Shown: positions 1-5,698 of the stretch, piece after piece
Layout of the letters: every line of letters begins with the position of its first letter
Numbering within the stretch: position 1 is the first letter of the stretch
From: DASVWH01 sp036389715
GTDB lineage: Bacteria; Acidobacteriota; Blastocatellia; Pyrinomonadales; Pyrinomonadaceae
Assembly (NCBI GenBank): GCA_036389715.1
Contig: DASVWH010000246.1
Coordinates: forward strand, 1 to 11,317
DNA: 11,317 nucleotides
Reading direction: 5' to 3'
Notes under the pieces: generated by a model
Databases searched by the model: none
What the model saw: the letters and a program-made list of their open reading frames with translations, nothing else
What the model was told of the DNA's origin: nothing
Position numbers and translations under genes: made by a program

Positions 1-552
1 GTCAACGTCCACCTCGCGCTGCGTGACGAAGGAGCGCTTGTCGCGGTGGAGAAATTCGATGGGGTCTTCGATGGTCACGATGTGGCCGCTGCGGGTCGCG
101 TTGATGCGGTCAATCATCGCGGCCAGCGTCGTGGATTTACCGGAGCCGGTCGCGCCCGTGACGAGAATCAGCCCGCGCTGCTCGTCAGAGATTTTATCTA
201 TCACGGGCGGCAGGCCCAGATCGCCGGTCGAGCGCGAGTTGTCCGGGATGACGCGCAGGACGATGCCGACCGTGCCGCGCTGCTGGAAGATATTGGCGCG
301 AAACCTCCCCACCCCGGAAACGCCGTAAGCGATGTCCACTTCCGAGACTTCCTTGAAGCGCTGCTTCTGCCTGTTGCTCATCATGCTAAACGCCATGTCG
401 AGCGTGTCTTCCTGCGTCAGCGGAGGCGCGTCAACGTAGGGGCGCAGCTCGCCGCCGATCCGCAGGTACGGGAACGAGCCCGCTTTCAAGTGCAGATCGG
501 ATGCGCCCTGGGCGGTGGCGACGCGCAGTAAATCGTCTATCTTGACTGACAT
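1..552 (-). CDS. pilT: Type IV pilus retraction ATPase PilT (5' part, cut by window edge)
   Basis: Hexameric cytoplasmic ATPase that powers type IV pilus retraction (twitching motility, DNA uptake). The first 184 codons are present and the rest lies left of the window; full PilT is usually about 350-370 residues. Residues 1-105 form the PilT/GspE N-terminal domain, with the typical opening IDDLL..A..QGASDLHLKAG and RIGGEL at 31-36. Walker A GATGSGKST is at 133-141, and the Asp-box segment TIEDPIEFLHRDKRSFVTQRE at about 160-180. The QRE ending is typical of PilT and PilU rather than PilB. Walker B and the His box are not in view. The ATG at 552 is chosen because it gives the normal PilT N terminus and no in-frame ATG was seen upstream. 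The Shine-Dalgarno site is weak: GGAAGG lies about 17 nt upstream, too far for ideal spacing. The gene is preceded by a good promoter, not by another pil gene. PilU is the main alternative. Confidence 0.93.
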   Translation of the reverse strand, partial: MSVKIDDLLRVATAQGASDLHLKAGSFPYLRIGGELRPYVDAPPLTQEDTLDMAFSMMSNRQKQRFKEVSEVDIAYGVSGVGRFRANIFQQRGTVGIVLRVIPDNSRSTGDLGLPPVIDKISDEQRGLILVTGATGSGKSTTLAAMIDRINATRSGHIVTIEDPIEFLHRDKRSFVTQREVDVD

Positions 553-715
553 CGGTGGAAAACCGGCAACCTTCCGAAAGAGGGAATGAAGAGAGAAGCG
601 GGCGCGTCCGAAGTCTGTAAATTGGGCTGCGCTCTTGAAACGACGGGCGCGCAGGTCGCGGGCTCACGGGCTGGGTCGCGCCGCCGGAAAATTAGAGCCC
701 GGAGACGCTTCCTGC

Positions 716-745
716 ATCATAGCCCGCCGCCGCCGGGTGCGTCAA
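716..745 (-). promoter_or_regulatory. Predicted sigma-70 type promoter of pilT
   Basis: Read on the minus strand, a TTGACG -35 (740-745) and a TATGAT -10 (716-721) are separated by 18 bp (722-739). This is close to the housekeeping consensus. Transcription would begin near 709, giving an untranslated leader of about 155 nt before the pilT ATG at 552. I see no conserved riboswitch motif in that leader. The remainder of the gene-free stretch 553-1049 holds this promoter, the leader and the hairpins listed separately. Confidence 0.5.
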
Positions 746-800
746 CGTTTAAGATTTAGAGCTGCGGCCGGGCGCGAGCGCCGTTTTCCATGATGCGGGA

Positions 801-846
801 GCAATAAAAAGGATAGGCGCGAAGAGAAACCCCTACGCGCCTATCC
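801..846 (-). terminator. Intrinsic terminator, distal hairpin after ilvE
   Basis: A perfect 11-bp stem (811-821 with 836-846, GGATAGGCGCG and its complement) encloses a 14-nt loop. On the minus strand it is followed directly by TTTTTATT (803-810). No T tract follows on the plus strand, so it works in the minus direction. It lies 204 bp beyond the ilvE stop and just upstream of the pilT promoter. It would insulate pilT from ilvE readthrough or end a short transcript starting in between. Confidence 0.6.
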
Positions 847-933
847 GCCCCTTGTCCTGACCTGTAATGGTCTTTGTGTTGGAGAGAGAATAGACCAGGG
901 GAGAGCTGAAGTCTGTACGCAAACGAACAGAAT

Positions 934-969
934 AAAAAAAGAGCGCCCGGCCTTATCTTCAGCCGCTCT
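934..969 (-). terminator. Possible second terminator-like hairpin after ilvE
   Basis: On the minus strand AGAGCG (964-969) can pair with CGCTCT (940-945) across an 18-nt loop, in which GGC/GCC can pair further with a bulge. The stem runs straight into a T tract (A run 934-940 on the plus strand). The stem is short and imperfect, so this is a weaker terminator than its neighbours. Confidence 0.35.
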
Positions 970-1027
970 GAAGCCGAAAAGCGCGTCGCAGCCTTTCGGT
1001 CACGACGCGCTTTTTTCAGCCGCTCTG
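958..1027. repeat. 13-bp direct repeat flanking the ilvE terminator
   Basis: The sequence TTCAGCCGCTCTG occurs at 958-970 and again at 1015-1027, one copy on each side of the 977-1014 hairpin. The 57-bp period may reflect a small tandem duplication or insertion that created the extra hairpin. There is no transposon-like content between the copies. Confidence 0.45.
977..1014 (-). terminator. Intrinsic terminator of ilvE (symmetric, probably bidirectional)
   Basis: A perfect 12-bp stem (977-988 with 1003-1014, core GCGCGTCG/CGACGCGC) has a 14-nt loop. A residues flank one side and T residues the other, so both strands read hairpin plus U run: TTTT on the minus strand, TTTTTT on the plus strand. 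It starts 36 bp after the ilvE stop codon, the expected place for its terminator. Confidence 0.72.
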
Positions 1028-1049
1028 TGGGAGTGATTCGCTGGCCGCG

Positions 1050-2141
1050 TTACTCCGTCATGACGGGATGGTAATCCACTACGGACTCCTGCGAGATGGT
1101 CGAAGAGGCGACGCCGGAAGCCTTTGCCTGTGTCGCGGCGTGGCCGTTATTGCCCGGCTGCGCGGCCTTCCATTCGTTAACGAAGGTCAGCCAGGGGCCC
1201 GGGGCCGGGCGCTCGCCGGAGGTGATTTCAAAGAAGGTCTGCTGAATCCGGCGCGTGATTTCGCCCCGGCGGCCCGTCCCGACCGTGATCCGGTCAACGG
1301 AGCGAATCGGTGTCACTTCGGCGGCCGTGCCCGTGAAGAAGAGTTCGTCGGCAACGTAGAGCGCGGCGCGTTGAATGCCGCTCTCGGCGACCGGAATCTC
1401 AAGCTCGCGGCAGATTTGAATCACGCTGTCGCGCGTAATGCCGGGCAGGATAGAACTCGAAAGCGGCGGCGTGATGACGCGGCCGTCGTAGACGAGGAAG
1501 ATGTTTTCGCCCGAGCCTTCGGAGACGAAGCCGCGGTCGTCGAGCGCGATGCCCTCGGCGTAACCGTTCAGCAGCGCCTCCATCTTAATCAACTGCGAGT
1601 TCATGTAGTTCGCGCCCGACTTGGCCATCGCGGGCATGGAATTGGGTGTCAGGCGGTTCCAGGTCGAGACGCAAACGTCCACGCCCTCCTCAATGGCCTC
1701 TTCGCCCAGGTACTTGCCCCAGTCCCACGCGCCGATGTAGCAGTCGAGCGGGTTCGGGAAGGGATTGACGCCGAACGCCGGATTGGCGTCATCCAGGCTG
1801 CGGAAGATGATCGGGCGGACGTAGCACTGGTCGAGCCCGCCGCGAATGACAAGCTCCGTGGCGGCGGCGACCAGTTGGTCGCGCGTCCATTCATGCTCCA
1901 TCCGGTAAATTTTGGCCGAGTTGAGCAGTCGCTGCATGTGTTCCGTGAGGCGAAAGATGGCCGGGCCGCGCTTGGTCTTGTAACAGCGGATGCCTTCAAA
2001 GACGCTTGAGCCGTAGTGCAAAACGTGCGACATGACGTGCACGCGCGCATCATCCCACTTGATCCACTCGCCGTTACGCCAGACATCGGCGACGATTCGT
2101 GGGGTTTTCACGTCCTTCGCTTTGCCGTCTTTCGAGAACAT
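1050..2141 (-). CDS. ilvE: Branched-chain amino acid aminotransferase (class IV, PLP-dependent)
   Basis: Catalyses the last step of leucine, isoleucine and valine synthesis and the first step of their breakdown, exchanging the amino group with 2-oxoglutarate/glutamate in the cytoplasm. The protein is 363 residues. Visible are the substrate-site segment HYGSSVFEGIRCY (about 42-54), the PLP-binding lysine in MAKSGANYMNSQL (K174), the cofactor-contacting SEGSGEN (207-213), LPGITRDSV (232-240) and the phosphate-binding TGTAAEVTP (270-278). All match the fold-type IV IlvE pattern. The start is well supported: AAGGAG (2151-2156) lies 9 nt before the ATG. The catalytic core ends near residue 325. 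About 15 extra N-terminal and 38 extra C-terminal residues make it longer than the common form of about 310. The tail is rich in Ala, Ser and Gln and looks disordered. The gene stands alone, with its own predicted promoter and a strong terminator. Confidence 0.95.
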   Translation of the reverse strand: MFSKDGKAKDVKTPRIVADVWRNGEWIKWDDARVHVMSHVLHYGSSVFEGIRCYKTKRGPAIFRLTEHMQRLLNSAKIYRMEHEWTRDQLVAAATELVIRGGLDQCYVRPIIFRSLDDANPAFGVNPFPNPLDCYIGAWDWGKYLGEEAIEEGVDVCVSTWNRLTPNSMPAMAKSGANYMNSQLIKMEALLNGYAEGIALDDRGFVSEGSGENIFLVYDGRVITPPLSSSILPGITRDSVIQICRELEIPVAESGIQRAALYVADELFFTGTAAEVTPIRSVDRITVGTGRRGEITRRIQQTFFEITSGERPAPGPWLTFVNEWKAAQPGNNGHAATQAKASGVASSTISQESVVDYHPVMTE

Positions 2142-2280
2142 ATGGTTACGCTCCTTAAAGAATTATTCCGGGAGAGGTGCTGCGGCGACTAAAGTATTTC
2201 CCCCGACAGACCACACAAACACAAGTTCGATGAAGACGGCAGCCCGCGTCCCGCATGCTCACAGCTTGATTAGATAAGGC

Positions 2281-2310
2281 ACAATACCGTAAACGCGCGC
2301 CGCTTGGCAA
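2281..2310 (-). promoter_or_regulatory. Candidate promoter of ilvE
   Basis: On the minus strand TTGCCA (2305-2310) and TATTGT (2281-2286) are separated by 18 bp. This would start transcription near 2274, about 130 nt before the ilvE ATG. No leader peptide with a run of branched-chain codons was recognised in that stretch, so classical attenuation is not supported. The match is moderate and other starts are possible. Confidence 0.33.
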
Positions 2311-2382
2311 GGCACGTCTAATTGCCGCCCGCACCCGCACTGGATTTGCCCGCAACGAGCGAATCAAGGCCGCGCCATGCCG

Positions 2383-2910
2383 TCATGGTCTGGATGCCTT
2401 GCGAGAGCTTGAAAAGAGGCTTTGCCTGGCGAGCAGCACGACGAGCAGGAGCGGGAGAAACAGCGCCGCTTCTATCACACAGGCCCTCAATATCTCCGGC
2501 CGGTTGAACCCGTGAGGAAACTCGGAGATGCTGAAGAGTCCGGCCATGAATCTGGCGGTCGAGAAAGGCCACAGCAGCTCGACCCCGCCGCCCCGAGTGG
2601 TAGCAAAAAAATCGAGCAGTCCGTGCGACATAAAGGCTGCGCTGTAGGCCACTGCCTCCCGGATTCGCGCGCGCCCGAGCAGGGCCGCGAGCAGGCACGT
2701 CAGGAGCAGCGCGAGCGTGATCGAGTGTGAAGCCCCGCGATGCCAGCCGCCCATGTGCAGCACCATGCTAAAAAAGAAGTCGAAGTCGGGCGCGACGGCC
2801 AGCACGGCCCCGACGCCGAGTCTCCACCAGTCGCGCCTGAGCGCGAACCCCGGATAGATGAGGGCGACGGCGCTGGCTCCGACCAGTCCATGTGCGATAG
2901 GCAGCGGCAT
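2383..2910 (-). CDS. YdjM/DUF457-type inner-membrane metal-dependent hydrolase family protein
   Basis: A 175-residue membrane protein of the LexA-binding/YdjM-like (DUF457) family, annotated as metal-dependent hydrolases although the reaction is not established. The conserved polar residues sit at membrane-segment ends as the family requires: H7, APDFDFF (D42, D44), HRGASHS (H57, R58, S61, H62) and SHGLLDFF (H96, D100). Hydrophobic segments lie at about 8-20, 31-50, 63-78, 86-102, 118-128 and 145-162. The C terminus is short, basic and Ser-rich. The ATG at 2910 starts the protein directly at MPLPIAHG, the usual family start. No clear Shine-Dalgarno is visible. It is divergent from the M19 dipeptidase gene. 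A YdjM name would imply SOS control, but I see no obvious LexA box, so no symbol is given. Confidence 0.8.
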   Translation of the reverse strand: MPLPIAHGLVGASAVALIYPGFALRRDWWRLGVGAVLAVAPDFDFFFSMVLHMGGWHRGASHSITLALLLTCLLAALLGRARIREAVAYSAAFMSHGLLDFFATTRGGGVELLWPFSTARFMAGLFSISEFPHGFNRPEILRACVIEAALFLPLLLVVLLARQSLFSSSRKASRP

Positions 2911-2996
2911 AATGATTTGCGGGCGATGCGAAACAGTCTCCGGCCCGAATTTATCACAGCCCGCCGTCGAAAGGCCCGCGGCGCGGCGGCCCCGCC

Positions 2997-3026
2997 TTGA
3001 TTCTTCCGCGACTGTGTGCGTACCAT
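2997..3026 (+). promoter_or_regulatory. Weak candidate promoter of the M19 dipeptidase gene
   Basis: TTGATT (2997-3002) and TACCAT (3021-3026) are separated by 18 bp, ending 58 bp before the chosen ATG. The -10 match is mediocre, and a shifted -10 around CATAAG (3027-3032) is equally possible. The whole divergent intergenic region (2911-3083) is only 173 bp, so the two genes may share regulatory sites. Confidence 0.25.
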
Positions 3027-3083
3027 CATAAGTGTTATCGCCATCAAACTAAATTTATCCAAGGCTGCTTTTCAATCTTTCGG

Positions 3084-4364
3084 ATGACGCATCGCGCACA
3101 GAGGGTAATCCCGGTTCCGCTTCTGACCGTGACGCTGCTGCTCGCTCTCGTCTTCAGCAACTGTCGTATGCCTGAAACAACCCAACAGTCCAATCAAGCG
3201 CCCGCTTCCCAAGCGCCCGCTTCGTCGCAGAGTAACGCCAACAATCCGCTCGACATTCATCGCCGCGCCATCTCGATCGACATGCACGCCGACACGACGC
3301 AGCGCATGGTTGACGAGCGCCTCGACATCAATCAAAGACTCGCCGACGGCCAGCTTGACGCCGTGCGGATGAAGGAAGGCGGGCTCGACGCGCAGTTCTT
3401 CTCCATCTGGGTCGAGCCGCAGCTTTACGGCGGCGGGGGCGATGGCGCTGTCAGGCGTGCGGACGAACAGATTGCCGCCGTCCGCGCGCTGGTCGAGCAG
3501 CACCCGGAGACCTGGGAGCTGGCGACGAGCGCGGGCGACATTCGCCGCATTAGCGCCGGGGGCAAGCTCTCGGCCCTGATGGGGCTCGAAGGCGGCTACG
3601 CGATTGACGAGCGGCTGGAGATGGTCGAGAGCTATTACAGGATGGGCGTGCGCTACATGTCGCCGGCCTGGAGCGTCAGTACCAGCTGGGCCGGGTCGAG
3701 CGGCGACGAAGTGGGGAAAACGCGCGGGCTCAATGATTTCGGCAAGCAGGTCGTCCGCGAGATGAACCGGCTCGGGATGATCGTTGACGTTTCGCACGTC
3801 TCGGACCCGGCCTTCTGGGACATCGTCAGGACTTCAACCAAGCCCGTCGTCGCCACGCACTCGGGCTGTCGCGCGATTGCCAACGTCGCGCGTAATCTGG
3901 ACGACGAAATGCTGCGCGCCCTGGCCAAAACGGGCGGCGTCTGCTGCGTGCTCTTCTACCCTGAATTTCTGGAGCCCGGTTGGAGCGAGAAGAAAAAGCA
4001 GGTTGACGCCCTGATTGCGCCGGAGGTGCAAAGGGCTTCCGACGCGGAGCGCGGCGGCATTGCGCTCAAGAAGATCGCCCGCGACCGCGTCAGGCTCAGG
4101 GAGTATGCGCGGCGTCTGCCGCCCGTCACCGTCTCGCGCCTCGTTGACCACATAGACCACATCGTCAAGCTCGTCGGCATAGACCACGTCGGCATCGGCT
4201 CTGACTTTGACGGCATCCAGGCCACGCCGACAGACCTCTCGACCGTCGCGGACCTCCCCAACCTGACAATCGAACTCCTCCGGCGCGGCTACTCCGCCGC
4301 CGACATCGAAAAGATTCTCGGCGGCAATATGCTCCGCGTGCTCGAAGAGATGGAAAAGCATTGA
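3084..4364 (+). CDS. Membrane dipeptidase (renal dipeptidase family, peptidase M19), exported
   Basis: Binuclear zinc hydrolase that cleaves dipeptides, including forms with D-residues, probably at the cell envelope. With the ATG at 3084 it is 426 residues. Metal ligands are in place: H68 and D70 (DMHADT), E169 (LMGLEGG), H238 (VDVSHVSD) and H259 (VATHSGCRA). R263 and the GSDFDG loop (372-377) serve substrate binding. Residues 1-27 form a signal-peptide-like N terminus: basic, then PLLTVTLLLALVFSNC. C27 could be lipidated, but the lipobox (F-S-N-C) is not canonical. A Gln/Ala/Ser/Asn-rich linker (about 30-54) joins it to the enzyme. The frame is open back to a TTG at 2997. The ATG at 3084 is preferred because it places the signal segment at the N terminus, although it has no clear ribosome site. 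The gene looks monocistronic. Confidence 0.92.
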   Translation: MTHRAQRVIPVPLLTVTLLLALVFSNCRMPETTQQSNQAPASQAPASSQSNANNPLDIHRRAISIDMHADTTQRMVDERLDINQRLADGQLDAVRMKEGGLDAQFFSIWVEPQLYGGGGDGAVRRADEQIAAVRALVEQHPETWELATSAGDIRRISAGGKLSALMGLEGGYAIDERLEMVESYYRMGVRYMSPAWSVSTSWAGSSGDEVGKTRGLNDFGKQVVREMNRLGMIVDVSHVSDPAFWDIVRTSTKPVVATHSGCRAIANVARNLDDEMLRALAKTGGVCCVLFYPEFLEPGWSEKKKQVDALIAPEVQRASDAERGGIALKKIARDRVRLREYARRLPPVTVSRLVDHIDHIVKLVGIDHVGIGSDFDGIQATPTDLSTVADLPNLTIELLRRGYSAADIEKILGGNMLRVLEEMEKH

Positions 4365-4375
4365 AGAGCTTTAAT

Positions 4376-4508
4376 CATTCGGTCATTTACTCATGTAATC
4401 GTTTACTCATCGAACTGCTGAATGAATTGTTCAAATGACTAAATGAATCAATGATGAAATGACTAAATGATTGTCTGAATCAATGAATCAATGTGTCAAT
4501 GAATCAAT
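4376..4508. repeat. AT-rich intergenic repeat island upstream of nfo
   Basis: A 133-bp AT-rich block made of short related words, sharply different from the GC-rich genes beside it. It contains a perfect 14-bp direct repeat AAATGACTAAATGA (4433-4446 and 4457-4470) and TTTACTCAT twice (4386-4394, 4402-4410). Four tandem octamers follow: TGAATCAA (4476-4483), TGAATCAA (4484-4491), TGTGTCAA (4492-4499) and TGAATCAA (4500-4507). The left part (TCATT..GTCATTTA..CTCAT) is roughly the reverse complement of the right part (ATGATGAAATGACTAAATGA), so the block can fold into a loose hairpin. It shares the word AATGAATCAA with the island at 8269-8378. It holds no clear terminator for the dipeptidase gene. 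Confidence 0.75.
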
Positions 4509-5398
4509 CTCCAAAAATCGGTCTTCATGCTCCGATTGCGGGCGGGTTGCAGAACGCTTTGTTGAAGGCGCAGGGGCTCGGCTGCGAGGCGGTGCAAATC
4601 TTTTCACGCAACCCGCGCGGCTGGAAGGCGCGACCGTTGAGCGACGAAGAGATCGAGCGTTTTCGCGCCGTTCGTGCCGGGACCAATCTTTCTTCCGTCG
4701 TCATCCATTGTAACTACCTGGTCAACCTGGCGGCCGCCAACGCCGAGATACTCGAAAAATCGCGCGCCTCCTTCCGCGAAGAGGTCGAGCGCGCGCTTCA
4801 ACTGGGTGCGGATTACCTGGTCGTTCATCCGGGCAGCGCCAGGGGCTCCTGCGAGCAGGACGCCATCCGAACCTGCGCCGAGAGCCTCAAGATTGCCTGC
4901 GACGGCCTGGAACTGGGCTCGTTTCGCATCCTGCTGGAGAACACCGCCGGGCAGGGCGAATGCATCGGCCATCGCTTCGAGCATCTGGCAGAGCTGATGC
5001 AGGCTTGCGCGCAGCTCAATCCCGGCGTCTGCTTCGACACGGCGCACGCCTTCACGGCCGGTTACGACCTGCGCGACGAGGACGGCTTCGACGCCACCTT
5101 CGTCGCGCTCGAACGCCACGTCGGGCTGGAAAACGTCCGCGCCGTTCACTTCAACGACTCGAAGGCGGACTATAACTCGCGCGTTGACCGCCACTGGCAC
5201 ATCGGCCTCGGCCACATCGGGCGCGAAGCCCTCCGCCGCGTCGCACAGCACCCGGGGCTCGCGCACGCAGCCTTTCTGCTCGAAACGCCGCAGGACGAGG
5301 AGCGCGACGACGCGGGTAACCTGGAAGCCCTGCGCTCTTTCGTCCGCAGCGGCGAGCAGGCTGAGCCGCCAGGCGAGGCTTTGAAATCAGGGGCTTGA
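4499..5398 (+). CDS. nfo: Endonuclease IV (AP endonuclease)
   Basis: Base-excision repair enzyme that cuts the backbone 5' of abasic sites and removes blocked 3' ends, using three metal ions in a TIM barrel. It is 299 residues from this ATG. The nine metal ligands known from E. coli Nfo are all visible, shifted by 1-2 residues: H70 (VIHCNY), H110 (VVHPGS), E147 (LLENTAGQG), D180 and H183 (CFDTAHAFTAGYD), H217 (HFNDSK), D230 and H232 (VDRH) and E262 (LLETP). Length and motif order match the family. A short acidic/Pro tail follows the barrel. The start is uncertain at the few-residue level: a GTG at 4493 is also in frame, and an in-frame TGA at 4484-4486 forbids anything longer. Neither start has a Shine-Dalgarno. 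The ATG overlaps the stop of a three-codon ORF (4491-4502) in ATGA fashion and lies inside the octamer repeat. Confidence 0.95.
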   Translation: MNQSPKIGLHAPIAGGLQNALLKAQGLGCEAVQIFSRNPRGWKARPLSDEEIERFRAVRAGTNLSSVVIHCNYLVNLAAANAEILEKSRASFREEVERALQLGADYLVVHPGSARGSCEQDAIRTCAESLKIACDGLELGSFRILLENTAGQGECIGHRFEHLAELMQACAQLNPGVCFDTAHAFTAGYDLRDEDGFDATFVALERHVGLENVRAVHFNDSKADYNSRVDRHWHIGLGHIGREALRRVAQHPGLAHAAFLLETPQDEERDDAGNLEALRSFVRSGEQAEPPGEALKSGA

Positions 5399-5413
5399 AA
5401 TCGTTCTAAATGT

Positions 5414-5443
5414 TAGACAACGGGGCCGCGGCTGGGCTAAGAT
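5414..5443 (+). promoter_or_regulatory. Candidate promoter of leuS
   Basis: TAGACA (5414-5419) and TAAGAT (5438-5443) are separated by 18 bp (5420-5437), a fair sigma-70-type match. It lies just after the nfo stop codon. Transcription would start near 5450, so leuS would have a leader of about 250 nt. Confidence 0.42.
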
Positions 5444-5698
5444 GGCGAGACCTTTTCAAAGGTGGAGAGCATTGATTTCAATGAGCTGTTTTCACCCGCC
5501 AACCAGACTCCTCCTTACGGGGCCGCCCGCGCGCCGCGCACGCTGACGCGTGTGCCTGAAGCCCGGAGCGGCGATTCACAAAACACAACGCGACTCAAAA
5601 TAAATAGACCGGCCAACGCGCTCTCTTCCACGCGCGGCGCTTTGTCCGTCCGGTCAGTTCGTGATTAAGTGTACTCATTTACCGAAGGTGTGAAGACA
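5444..5698 (+). other. Leader/intergenic stretch before leuS, no recognised element
   Basis: The 300-bp gap between nfo and leuS contains the candidate promoter and this leader. A tight inverted repeat ACCTTT-TC-AAAGGT lies at 5450-5463, right at the predicted transcript start. The rest is GC-rich with a short AT-rich patch (5579-5606). I looked for the T-box signature (AGGGUGGNACCGCG type), common upstream of aminoacyl-tRNA synthetase genes in Firmicutes, and did not find it. A 68-codon GTG-started frame (5462-5668) lacks a ribosome site and any recognisable protein character, so I do not call it. Confidence 0.35.

Noticed and set aside
431..667. 78-codon minus-strand frame overlapping the pilT start
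   Set aside because: It overlaps the PilT N terminus in another frame, is Arg/Pro/Ser-rich, and lies mostly in the predicted leader.
1068..2009. 313-codon open frame on the plus strand opposite ilvE
   Set aside because: Mirror frame of a well-supported gene with correct start and terminator. The composition is Arg/Ala/Asp-rich antisense-like.
4376..4508. CRISPR array or origin-type iterons
   Set aside because: The repeat units are 8-15 bp, degenerate and without uniform spacers; no cas, rep or dnaA gene is nearby.
5462..5668. 68-codon GTG-started frame between nfo and leuS, possible leader peptide
   Set aside because: No Shine-Dalgarno, no leucine-codon run, no recognisable protein features; probably untranslated leader.
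5399..5698. T-box riboswitch upstream of leuS
   Set aside because: The conserved T-box sequence and antiterminator/terminator pair are not present.
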